This document shows positions 27,931 through 36,407 of a stretch of DNA of 64,000 bases, piece by piece. The first letter of the stretch is position 1; the number at the start of each line of letters is the position of its first letter. The position numbers were made by a program, and so were the translations under genes. The DNA comes from Elusimicrobiota bacterium. GTDB taxonomy: Bacteria; Elusimicrobiota; Elusimicrobia; UBA1565; UBA9628. The notes under the pieces were generated by a model, which worked only from the letters and a program-made list of their open reading frames with translations, was not told the DNA's origin and did not search any database. The DNA is taken from contig JAHFCF010000003.1 in the NCBI GenBank assembly GCA_023249645.1, positions 62,001 to 126,000 on the forward strand. Reading direction: 5' to 3'.

Positions 27931-29345
27931 AGCCCGGCCTCCAGGTCGGCGAAGATCTTCCAATCCGGGCGGGCATCTCCCAGAGGCTTCAGGGCTTGGC
28001 GATACTCCTGGATCTTGCCCTGAAAATTGGTGAAGTGTCCGTTCTCCTCCAGCCAGTCCGTGGCAGGCAGGCGGTAGCGGGCCAAGCCCCCTGTTTTGCC
28101 CATGCGTGGGCCTTGGTAGATCAAAAGCTCGAGTTTGTGCAGGAGCTTCTCTCCCAAAACCTTGGCCGGGTCGCGGTCCACGACGTAGAGGCTGCGCACC
28201 CGCCCCCCGGCGATGTCCTGGCCCAGGCTCTCCCACGTGAGGGACTTGATCTCCGTGCCGAACCCTAGAGCTCGTCCGCCTTCCAGATTGGGCACCTTCT
28301 CTCTGCGTCGCAGCAGCTCGTCTTCGCTGCCGACCTGATCCGGCTCGGGAGTGAAGAGGAAGCGCTTGACCTTGAGCTTGTCGACGAAGAGGCTCTTGAA
28401 GGCCTTCCAGTCTTCATTGGAAAGGGAACCGGAAGCCACGACGGCTAGATCATCTCGATGGGTCTGCAGGGCTGATCTCACCTCGGACAAGGGGGCCGTG
28501 AGTCTGCCCAGGCGGTCTGAATCGAAATCAGAGAATCCATAGCGGCCCTCATCGCAGAGCCAGTCGAGCACGCGCGGTTTGAGACGAGCCAGGCGCCGGC
28601 CCTTGTTGTGCCAGGGCCGCTGCGTGCTGGTGTGCGCCGAGATGGGGCAGCCGCGGCTGCAGCCAGGGCAGATCGACTCCGTCTCATCGAGATACCACAC
28701 GCGCACCTGGAAGCGGAAGTCGCGGTCGGTGAGAGCCCCGACCGGACAGATGTCCGCGAGGTTTCCGGAATAGGGATTGTCCAGGGTCCTGCCCGGGACC
28801 AGGTCCACGGCCTCGTTGTGGCCGCGGCCGAAGATGCCCAGCTCGTGGGATTTGGAGATCTGGGCGACGAACCGCGTGCAGCGGGTGCACAGGATGCAGC
28901 GCTCCTGATCGAGGACGATGTGCGGCCCGAGGACCTGGCGCTTCTTGGCGTGGGCCTTGTCCTCGCGTAGGACGCTCACGTAGCGGCCGATGCCCATGTA
29001 GTAGTCCTGCAGCCCGCACTCGCCGGACTGGTCGCAGACCGGGCAGTCCAAGGGATGGTCCACGAGGTGCAGCTCTAAGGCCGAGGTCTGCGCGCGTTTG
29101 GCCGCCGGCGAGAGGCTCTTGACCACGAGGCCCTCGCGCGCGGGCAGGCGGCAGGAGACCTGCGGCTTGGGAGTTCCCTCGACTTCGACGAGGCACATGC
29201 GGCAGTTGCCGGGATTGCCGAGAGAGCGGTGCCAGCAGTAATGCGGGATCATGATGCCCGCGTCCGTCGCCGCCTCGAGCACGGTCTGGCCCTCGCGAGC
29301 TTCGAGGGCTTTGCCGTCCAGGGTGAATGTGACTTTCTTAGTCAT
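27927..29345 (-). CDS. nuoG: NADH-quinone oxidoreductase subunit G, short form
   Basis: N-terminal [2Fe-2S], DHPLDCPVCDQSGECGLQDYYMG, CILCTRCTRF, CPGCSRGC; only 472 aa. Confidence 0.9.
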   Translation of the reverse strand: MTKKVTFTLDGKALEAREGQTVLEAATDAGIMIPHYCWHRSLGNPGNCRMCLVEVEGTPKPQVSCRLPAREGLVVKSLSPAAKRAQTSALELHLVDHPLDCPVCDQSGECGLQDYYMGIGRYVSVLREDKAHAKKRQVLGPHIVLDQERCILCTRCTRFVAQISKSHELGIFGRGHNEAVDLVPGRTLDNPYSGNLADICPVGALTDRDFRFQVRVWYLDETESICPGCSRGCPISAHTSTQRPWHNKGRRLARLKPRVLDWLCDEGRYGFSDFDSDRLGRLTAPLSEVRSALQTHRDDLAVVASGSLSNEDWKAFKSLFVDKLKVKRFLFTPEPDQVGSEDELLRRREKVPNLEGGRALGFGTEIKSLTWESLGQDIAGGRVRSLYVVDRDPAKVLGEKLLHKLELLIYQGPRMGKTGGLARYRLPATDWLEENGHFTNFQGKIQEYRQALKPLGDARPDWKIFADLEAGL

Positions 29346-30585
29346 GGAACTTCGCCTTGAAATCCTCGGGGAACTTCTTCATGAGCGCCCGGGTGACCAC
29401 GCCGACCGTGTCTCCCAAGGCGCAGATGACCTTGCCCGTGATGTTCTCGCCCACGCGCTCCAGGGTGGCGAGGTCCTGGGCCGTGCCGCCGCCCTCCAGG
29501 CCGCGCGCGAGTATGCGTTCGTGCCAGAAGCTGCCCTGGCGGCAGGGAGTGCACTGGCCGCAGGATTCGTGCGTCAAGAATCTCTCGATGTTGTGCGCGA
29601 CCATGACCATGTCCGTCGTTTCATCGAGCACGATGACCCCGCCCGCGCCCAAGAAGGAGCCCTTGGCGCGCGGTCCCTCGAAATCCATGACCGTGTCGAG
29701 CTCATCCGCGGTCAAGACCGGTGTTGAGACGCCGCCCGGGATCACGGCCTTGAGCTTTTTGCCGCCCTTGACCCCGCCCGCGGCAGCGAGGATCTCGCGC
29801 AAGGGAACGCCCATGGGGAATTCATACACGCCGGGCTTCTCCACGTGCCCGCTCACGCTGAAGAGGACCGTGCCGCCGGACTTGGGCGTGCCGAGCTTGG
29901 CGAACCAATCGCCGCCATTCTCAACGATATGCGGCAGCATGGAGAGTGTCTCCACGTTGTTGACCACCGTGGGCCGGCCCATCAGGCCGGCGACCGTCGG
30001 AAAGGGGGGAGGCTGGCGCGGCCAGGCCTTCTTGCCTTCCATGGTCTCGAGAAGCGCCGTGTCGAGCCCGGAGATGTAGGCCCCGGCCCCGCGCATGAGC
30101 TCGATGGAGCATGCGCCGAGCAGACCGGCGGCCTTGGCTTCGGCTAGAGCCTTTTCCAGGATCTTGTACTGGACTTCGTACTCGCCGCGGATGAAGATGA
30201 AGGCATGCCGGGCGTCGATGGCATAGGCCGCGATGAGCAGGCCCTCGATGAGCTGGTGCGGGTTCTTCGTGACCAGGACCCGGTCCTTGAAGCAGCCCGG
30301 CTCGGACTCGTCGCAGTTGACCACCACGAAGCGCGGTCCCGGGTTCTTCTCCTCGGAAGGCACCGTGCTCCACTTCATGGCCGTGGCAAAGCCCGCCCCG
30401 CCCAGGCCGCGCAGGTTGGACTTGCCGATCTCGGCCATCAGCTTCTCTCGGCCAGACGCTAAAGCCTTCTTCAAGCCTTCGTAGCCGCCCAGCCGGCGGT
30501 AGGTCTCCAGCTCCTGGAGCCTCGGCTCGTCGAAATCCTTCGTCAGAATGGGGTCAGGTCTTGACTTTTGACTGAGAGGATTCAA
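29338..30585 (-). CDS. nuoF: NADH-quinone oxidoreductase subunit F
   Basis: LRGLGGAGFATAMKW, ESCGQCTPCRQGS; TTG start with SD GGAGGA. Confidence 0.95.
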   Translation of the reverse strand: MNPLSQKSRPDPILTKDFDEPRLQELETYRRLGGYEGLKKALASGREKLMAEIGKSNLRGLGGAGFATAMKWSTVPSEEKNPGPRFVVVNCDESEPGCFKDRVLVTKNPHQLIEGLLIAAYAIDARHAFIFIRGEYEVQYKILEKALAEAKAAGLLGACSIELMRGAGAYISGLDTALLETMEGKKAWPRQPPPFPTVAGLMGRPTVVNNVETLSMLPHIVENGGDWFAKLGTPKSGGTVLFSVSGHVEKPGVYEFPMGVPLREILAAAGGVKGGKKLKAVIPGGVSTPVLTADELDTVMDFEGPRAKGSFLGAGGVIVLDETTDMVMVAHNIERFLTHESCGQCTPCRQGSFWHERILARGLEGGGTAQDLATLERVGENITGKVICALGDTVGVVTRALMKKFPEDFKAKFHD

Positions 30586-31052
30586 CGAAGTTCCTCCGTC
30601 AACTTTTCGATGAGTTCTTCCGTGGCAGCGCCCTTGAGTTCGTCATTGACGATCAAGGCCGGGCCTTGATCGCAGGCGCCCAGGCACTCCATGCGCTCAA
30701 AAGAGAACCGGCCGTCCGGCGTGGTCTCGCCGGCCCGCACTCCCAGCTTCTTCTCCAGGCATCGGCAGGCGTGTTCCGCCCCGGCCAAGGAGCAGGAGAG
30801 GCCTTGGCACACGCCGATGCGATGGCGCCCCGTGGGTCTCTGGGTGAAAGCCGGGAAGAAGGTCGCGACCTCATGGATGCGGGTGCGGGGAAGGCTGAAA
30901 AGCTTGGCGAGATATTCCTCGTCCGCATCCGTCACGCAGCGATGCCAGTCCTGGACCTGGCGCAGGGCCTCGATGAGTCCCATGACCGGATAGGGATATT
31001 CCTTGGTCCAGGCTTCGAGGACCTTGACTTGCTCCGGGGTGAAAGCGCTCAT
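30582..31052 (-). CDS. nuoE: NADH-quinone oxidoreductase subunit E
   Basis: VCQGLSCSLAGAEH...MECLGACDQGPALIVND. Confidence 0.93.
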   Translation of the reverse strand: MSAFTPEQVKVLEAWTKEYPYPVMGLIEALRQVQDWHRCVTDADEEYLAKLFSLPRTRIHEVATFFPAFTQRPTGRHRIGVCQGLSCSLAGAEHACRCLEKKLGVRAGETTPDGRFSFERMECLGACDQGPALIVNDELKGAATEELIEKLTEELR

Positions 31053-32365
31053 CGGTCGAGTTCCCCGGCGATCATGTTGACCGAGCCGAAAGTCGCGACC
31101 ACGTCGGCGACGTAGCTGCCCCGCAGCAGCTTGGGCAGGGCGGACATGATGAAAAGGCAGGGCGGCCGGCAGCGCACGCGGTAGGGCCTGTCCGAGCCGT
31201 CCGAGAGGACGTGGAATCCCAGCTCTCCGTTGCCGCCCTCCACCGCCTGATAGGCCTCTCCGGCCGGGATGCGCGCGCCCCAGCTCCACATGACCATCTC
31301 GAATTGGTTCATAAGGCCTTCGATGGAGCCGTAGACCTCTTCCTTGGGCGGCAGGACAGCGGCCGGTTCCTGGACCAGGATGCCGCTCGTATGCTCCCGT
31401 CCCGCGCCTTCCAGGGTCCGGCAGGTCTTGGCCGCGCAGCGCGGCAGGAGTGCCGTGTTGCCGCGCTTGCCCATGTCCTCGAAATCAGCGGCCTCCTTCA
31501 CCTCGCGCGCGGCCAAGGAGTGCGGGCCTGCGGGCAGGGTCTTCAAGCATTGCTCGATGATGCGCAGGCTCTGCTCGATCTCGGCCAGGCGGACGAGATA
31601 GCGGTCCAGGTTGTCGCCGCGGCTGCCGACCGGGATCTCGAAGTCGAGCCGGTCATAGACGAGGTAGGGATGGGCCCGGCGCACGTCGTAGGGCACGCCC
31701 GTGGAGCGCAAGAACGGCCCGGTGATGCCATAGGCCAGAGCGTCCTCTTTGGAAATCGTTCCCACGCCTTCGACCCGGTCCAGGAAGATCCGGTTCTTGT
31801 TGAGCAGGGCTTCGGAATCCGCGACGAACTTGCGGATCTTGGGAAAGATCTCTCCGCATTTTTCTGCGAAGCCCGCGGGCAGGTCGCCCTTCACCCCGCC
31901 CACGCGGCAGTAGTCGGTCGTGACGCGCGCGCCGCAGAGATGGTCGATGAGCTGGTAGAGGAGTTCGCGGCCTTCCATCAGGTATAGGAAGACCGTGAAG
32001 GCGCCCAGCTCCATGGCGTTGGCGCCGATGCAGGTGAGATGGTCGGCGACGCGCGAGACCTCAGAGGCGATCACGCGCAGGTACTGGCCGCGCTCGGGGA
32101 CCGCGAGACCCGCGATCTTCTCGACGGTCAGACAGTAGCCCGCGTTGTTGATGAGGGGCGAGACATAGTTGAGCCGGTCCGTGTAGGGCAGCACGTTGTT
32201 CCAGGTCGAGCTTTCCGCGTGCTTCTCGAAGGCGCGGTGCAGATAGCCGATCTCGACGTCGGCCTTCACGATCTTCTCGCCTTCCAGCTCGAGGATGAGG
32301 CGGATGACCCCGTGCATGGCCGGGTGGGCCGGGCCCATATTGAGGAAGAAGGTCTTCTGCGTCAT
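31049..32365 (-). CDS. nuoD: NADH-quinone oxidoreductase subunit D
   Basis: MTQKTFFLNMGPAHPAMHGVIRL, VEIGYLHRAFEKHAESSTWNNVLPYTDRLNY. Confidence 0.95.
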   Translation of the reverse strand: MTQKTFFLNMGPAHPAMHGVIRLILELEGEKIVKADVEIGYLHRAFEKHAESSTWNNVLPYTDRLNYVSPLINNAGYCLTVEKIAGLAVPERGQYLRVIASEVSRVADHLTCIGANAMELGAFTVFLYLMEGRELLYQLIDHLCGARVTTDYCRVGGVKGDLPAGFAEKCGEIFPKIRKFVADSEALLNKNRIFLDRVEGVGTISKEDALAYGITGPFLRSTGVPYDVRRAHPYLVYDRLDFEIPVGSRGDNLDRYLVRLAEIEQSLRIIEQCLKTLPAGPHSLAAREVKEAADFEDMGKRGNTALLPRCAAKTCRTLEGAGREHTSGILVQEPAAVLPPKEEVYGSIEGLMNQFEMVMWSWGARIPAGEAYQAVEGGNGELGFHVLSDGSDRPYRVRCRPPCLFIMSALPKLLRGSYVADVVATFGSVNMIAGELDR

Positions 32366-32865
32366 TCGAAGGGGATCTCCTGACGCACGATGTTGAAGCT
32401 CGGGCTGCCCTCGAGCTCGCCGGACTCGGGCCCGATCAAGGGCTGGCGCTTGTTGAGCGGATAGTCCTTGCGCAGGGGATGGCCGACGAACTCCTTGTAG
32501 AGCAAAAGGCGCTGGATGCCGGGGCGGTCCTGGAACGGGATGCCGAACATGTCCCAGACCTCGCGCTCGAGCCAGTCCGCGTTGGGCCACAGGGACATGA
32601 CGGAGAAAGCGGGGCTCTTCTCGGCGAGCGGGATGCGGACCTCGACGCGGCTCTTGGATTCCAGGCCCGTGGAGGGATCGATGCTCGCCAGGCGGTAGAC
32701 GAGCTCGAAGCGCTCTTTTCTGGGCGCCGGAGCTCCAGAATCGAAATTGCGCTCCCAGCCCATGGGACCCTGACACACGCCGTAGAGCGAGCGATCCACG
32801 GCCGTGAGGTCGATCAAGACATTGTAGCCCTCGGTCTTGAGCTGGCGGAACTCCGCGAAAGTCAT
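32362..32865 (-). CDS. nuoC: NADH-quinone oxidoreductase subunit C
   Basis: ADWLEREVWDMFGIPFQDRPGIQRLLLYKEFVGHPLRKDYPL. Confidence 0.94.
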   Translation of the reverse strand: MTFAEFRQLKTEGYNVLIDLTAVDRSLYGVCQGPMGWERNFDSGAPAPRKERFELVYRLASIDPSTGLESKSRVEVRIPLAEKSPAFSVMSLWPNADWLEREVWDMFGIPFQDRPGIQRLLLYKEFVGHPLRKDYPLNKRQPLIGPESGELEGSPSFNIVRQEIPFE

Positions 32866-33341
32866 CGTCCGTACCTTCCCTGCTTCTGGATCTTCGCCTG
32901 CAGGAGAGTGAGCCCGTGCAGAACCATCTCGGGGCGCGGCGGGCAGCCCGGGATGTAGACGTCCACCGGTAGGATCGTGTCGATGCCCTGGACCGTGGAG
33001 TAGTCGTCGTAGAACCCGCCCGTGCACGTGCACACGCCGAAAGCGACCACCCATTTGGGCGCGGCCATCTGGTCGTAGATGCGCCGCAAGACCGGCGCGA
33101 TCTTGTGGCTGATCGTGCCCACGACCATCAAGAGGTCCGCCTGCCGGGGAGAGAAGCGCGGGAAGCCCGCGCCGAAGCGGTCCATGTCGTAGTGCGAGGC
33201 CGCCGTGGACATGTACTCCATGCCGCAGCAGGCGGTCACGAACGGGTACTGGAAGATCGAATATTTGCGCGCCCAGCCCAGGGCCTCGTCCACGCGCGTG
33301 GCGATGAGCCCGGTCTGGGGAAGCTTCTCGATCAGCGGCAT
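32862..33341 (-). CDS. nuoB: NADH-quinone oxidoreductase subunit B
   Basis: TACCGMEYM, VVGTISHKIAPVLRRIYDQM, VDVYIPGCPPRPEMVLHG. Confidence 0.96.
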   Translation of the reverse strand: MPLIEKLPQTGLIATRVDEALGWARKYSIFQYPFVTACCGMEYMSTAASHYDMDRFGAGFPRFSPRQADLLMVVGTISHKIAPVLRRIYDQMAAPKWVVAFGVCTCTGGFYDDYSTVQGIDTILPVDVYIPGCPPRPEMVLHGLTLLQAKIQKQGRYGR

Positions 33342-33676
33342 GAGAGAGCCCCCTTCCTCCAGAAATAGCCGAGCATGAAGAGCAGCAGCCCGACGAAGAC
33401 AGTGACGGCCGCCAGGGGCGTTGAATCGAGCGAAGCTCGATTCAACGCCCAGGGCAGCAGGAAGACCAGGTCCACGTCGAAGACCACGAAGAGGACGGCG
33501 AAGCGCCAGTAGAGCGCGCTCATGCCGGGGCCCGTCTCCTGCAGGGGCCTCATGCCGGTCTCGAAGGGCAGATCCGCGTCGCCCTGATGGCGCACCTCGG
33601 GCCCGAAGATCCTGCCCGCGTTGGACATGAAGACCACGAAGAAGGCGACCGCGGCCAGAGTGAAGATCAGAGCCAT
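33332..33676 (-). CDS. nuoA: NADH-quinone oxidoreductase subunit A
   Basis: YWRFAVLFVVFDVDLVFLLPWA; C-terminal FWRKGAL. Confidence 0.92.
   Translation of the reverse strand: MALIFTLAAVAFFVVFMSNAGRIFGPEVRHQGDADLPFETGMRPLQETGPGMSALYWRFAVLFVVFDVDLVFLLPWALNRASLDSTPLAAVTVFVGLLLFMLGYFWRKGALSCR
33416..33450. repeat. Perfect 16-bp inverted repeat inside nuoA
   Basis: GGGCGTTGAATCGAGC-GAA-GCTCGATTCAACGCCC. Confidence 0.9.
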
Positions 33677-34989
33677 GGCATCAGCCCCAGGAGGATCGAT
33701 GCGATCGCGCAGGCCAGGACCACGGCGCGGGCGGGATGGGGCGCTGAGGCGAGCGGCTTGGTTCCCTCTTCGAAATACATGTCGCGGATCAGGCCCAAGT
33801 AGTAGCCCAAGGAGACCAAGGCTCCCAGACCGGCCAGGATCAAGGGGACATAAAGTCCGGCCTTGAACGCTTCCCAGAAGACTAGGAATTTGGCGGCGAA
33901 GCCCGCCGTGGGCGGGATGCCCGCCAGCGATAAAAGAAGTACGGCGAGAGCCGCCGCGCTCAAGGGCCGGGCCTTGCCCAGGCCGCGCATCTCCTCGCGT
34001 TCGGAGACTCCCTCGGTCTTGAGCCACAGGAAGGTCCCGGTGCTCATGAAGAGATAGGCGGCCAGGTAGAAGAAGACCGCCAGGCTCGCCCGGGGCGATC
34101 GGCCCTGGGCCATCCAGGCGGCCACGGCCAGCAGCATGAAGCCCGCGTGCGAGATGGAGGAATAGGCCAAGAGGCGCTGCAGGTTCTTCTGTCGCAGGGC
34201 GACCAGCGCGCCGAAGAGGATGGTGAGCGCGGCGGCCCAGGCCATGGCCCAGGGCGGGGCCAGGGGCGCCAATCGCGTCAGGAAAAGGACGGCCGCGGCT
34301 TTCAATCCCGTGGAGAAGAACGCAGTCAGCTCCGGGTCCGAAGCCTCGTACACGTCCGGCAGCCAGAAATGCAGAGGCACGGCTCCCAGCTTGAAGAGGG
34401 CGGTCGCGATCATGAGGAAGGCTCCCGCGATCCCCAAGGGATCCGTGGACGGCTCCAGGCTCAGAGCGCCTGTCGCCGCGAAGTGCAGGGCCATGCCCAT
34501 GAGGAAGATCGCGCCGGCCGCGCTGCCGGCGAAGAAGTATTTGACCGCTCCTTCCAGGGCCTGCGGGGATCGTGACCGCGCCACCAGAAGATAGGCGGGC
34601 AAAGACATCATCTCCAAGCCGATGAACAGCATCAGGAGATTTCCCGACACGGCGATCAGGCCCATGCCCAGCACGCTGGCCAGGACCAGTGCCGGCGGGA
34701 TCTCGTCGGCGGGCTTCATGAGATACAAGAGCGGAAGGGCGGCGCAGAGGAAGAGCCCTTGGAAGGCCCAGCCCAGGATGTCGGAGCTCAAGAGGGGCGG
34801 GCTGGCGGCCCAGAACGGCGTGGTCATCAGCATGAGCAGCGCCGCCAAGACGCTCGCGCCGGCCATGGCCTTGATCAGGCCCAGGCCCACGCGCCGGGAA
34901 GCTCCTGCCGCCAGGACGCAGAGGGCTCCGACGGCGAGCACGGCCTGGGGCTGGAGAAGCTCCAAGGGCGGGCGCAGAAGCCAGATCAT
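33667..34989 (-). CDS. nuoN: NADH-quinone oxidoreductase subunit N
   Basis: Multi-TM antiporter-like; FWLPDVYEASDPELTAFFSTGLKAAAV; LLAYSSISHAGFMLLA. Confidence 0.93.
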   Translation of the reverse strand: MIWLLRPPLELLQPQAVLAVGALCVLAAGASRRVGLGLIKAMAGASVLAALLMLMTTPFWAASPPLLSSDILGWAFQGLFLCAALPLLYLMKPADEIPPALVLASVLGMGLIAVSGNLLMLFIGLEMMSLPAYLLVARSRSPQALEGAVKYFFAGSAAGAIFLMGMALHFAATGALSLEPSTDPLGIAGAFLMIATALFKLGAVPLHFWLPDVYEASDPELTAFFSTGLKAAAVLFLTRLAPLAPPWAMAWAAALTILFGALVALRQKNLQRLLAYSSISHAGFMLLAVAAWMAQGRSPRASLAVFFYLAAYLFMSTGTFLWLKTEGVSEREEMRGLGKARPLSAAALAVLLLSLAGIPPTAGFAAKFLVFWEAFKAGLYVPLILAGLGALVSLGYYLGLIRDMYFEEGTKPLASAPHPARAVVLACAIASILLGLMPWL

Positions 34990-36407
34990 GGCACCAACCC
35001 CAAAAGGAACGGCTGCATGACGCGCAGAAGCGGGCCCGGATAGAGCCCGAGGAGCAGCATGAGTCCGGCCATCACGCTCAGAAGGGCCATCTCCCGGGCG
35101 TCCAAGTCGGTGACCAGATGGCTGACCGAGCCCTTGCCTGGCGCGTCCCAGAACACGGCCTGATACGCGGGCAAGGAGTAGGCCGCCGCGAGAGTCACCC
35201 CGACCACGCCGAGCAGGGCGAAGATGGGCAGAGCCCGCGCCATGCCCAAGAGCGACATGAACTCGCCCACGAAGCCGTTCAAGCCCGGCAGGCCGATGGA
35301 GGCCAGCATGGTGAAGCCGAAGAAGAAGGTCATCCAGGGAGCGCGGCGGAAAAGCTCGCCGTAATCTCCCAGGCCGCGGCGATGGCCGCGGTCATAGAGG
35401 AAGCCCACGAGCAGGAAGAGGGTCCCGGTCGTCAGGCCGTGGTTGATCATCTGGATGCTGCCGCCCAAGAGGCCCTCGGGCGTGCGCGAGAGAATGCCCA
35501 AGAGGCAGAAGCCCAGATGCGCGACGCTCGAATACGCGATGAGGCGCTTGAGATCGTTCTGCGCCATGGCGCACAGGGCGCCGTAGATGACGTTGATCGA
35601 GGCTGCCAGGCCGAGCCACGGCAAAAGCTGCCAGGTCAGCTGCGGGAAGACCGGCCAGAGGATGCGCACGAAGCCGTAGATGCCCATCTTGAGGAGCACT
35701 CCAGCCAGCATCACGGAGCCGGCGGCCGGGGCTTCGGTGTGCGCGTCCGGAAGCCAGGTGTGCAAAGGCACCAGCGGGATCTTGACCGCGAAGCCGATCG
35801 CCATGGCCGCGAAGACGGCCAACCCCGCCCTTCCCGACGGGCCTTTGAGGACCGCCATGTCCCAGGTCCAGATCCCGGTCGCCGCGTGATGATAGGTCAC
35901 GAGCGCGATCGAGCCGATCAAGAGGAAGATGCTGCCGAAGAACGTGAAGAGGAAGAACTTCATGGCCGCTTTGCGCCGGCCTTCCATGCCCCAGAGCCCG
36001 ATGATGAAGAACATGGGGATGAGCACCGCTTCCCAGAACACGAAGAAGAGCAGCAGGTCCCGCGCGAGGAACACGCCCAGCAGGGCCGCCTCGAGGAAGA
36101 GGAAGGCGGCCCAGTAGCCGGGGGTGAAATCCTTTTTCCAGGACGCGATGACGCAGATCAGCGTCAAGAAGGCGGTCAGCCAGCACAGAGAGAGGGAAAG
36201 CCCGTCGCAGGCCAAGGAGTAGCTGATGCCGAAAGGACCAGTCGGTGAAGAGGATATCACGGCACCGCCAGGAAAAGAGAATGAGTAGATCAAGGTCCCG
36301 GCGGAGACCAGCAGGGCGACCCAGCGGCTGTGCCTGCCGCCGGCCAGCGCGGCCAAACCTCCTACGGCAGGCAGGGCCCAGAGCATCGTCAGCCAGTGAG
36401 CGCTCAT
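34986..36407 (-). CDS. nuoM: NADH-quinone oxidoreductase subunit M
   Basis: VPLHTWLPDAHTEAPAAGSVMLAGVLLKMGIYG; LKRLIAYSSVAHLGF. Confidence 0.95.
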   Translation of the reverse strand: MSAHWLTMLWALPAVGGLAALAGGRHSRWVALLVSAGTLIYSFSFPGGAVISSSPTGPFGISYSLACDGLSLSLCWLTAFLTLICVIASWKKDFTPGYWAAFLFLEAALLGVFLARDLLLFFVFWEAVLIPMFFIIGLWGMEGRRKAAMKFFLFTFFGSIFLLIGSIALVTYHHAATGIWTWDMAVLKGPSGRAGLAVFAAMAIGFAVKIPLVPLHTWLPDAHTEAPAAGSVMLAGVLLKMGIYGFVRILWPVFPQLTWQLLPWLGLAASINVIYGALCAMAQNDLKRLIAYSSVAHLGFCLLGILSRTPEGLLGGSIQMINHGLTTGTLFLLVGFLYDRGHRRGLGDYGELFRRAPWMTFFFGFTMLASIGLPGLNGFVGEFMSLLGMARALPIFALLGVVGVTLAAAYSLPAYQAVFWDAPGKGSVSHLVTDLDAREMALLSVMAGLMLLLGLYPGPLLRVMQPFLLGLVP

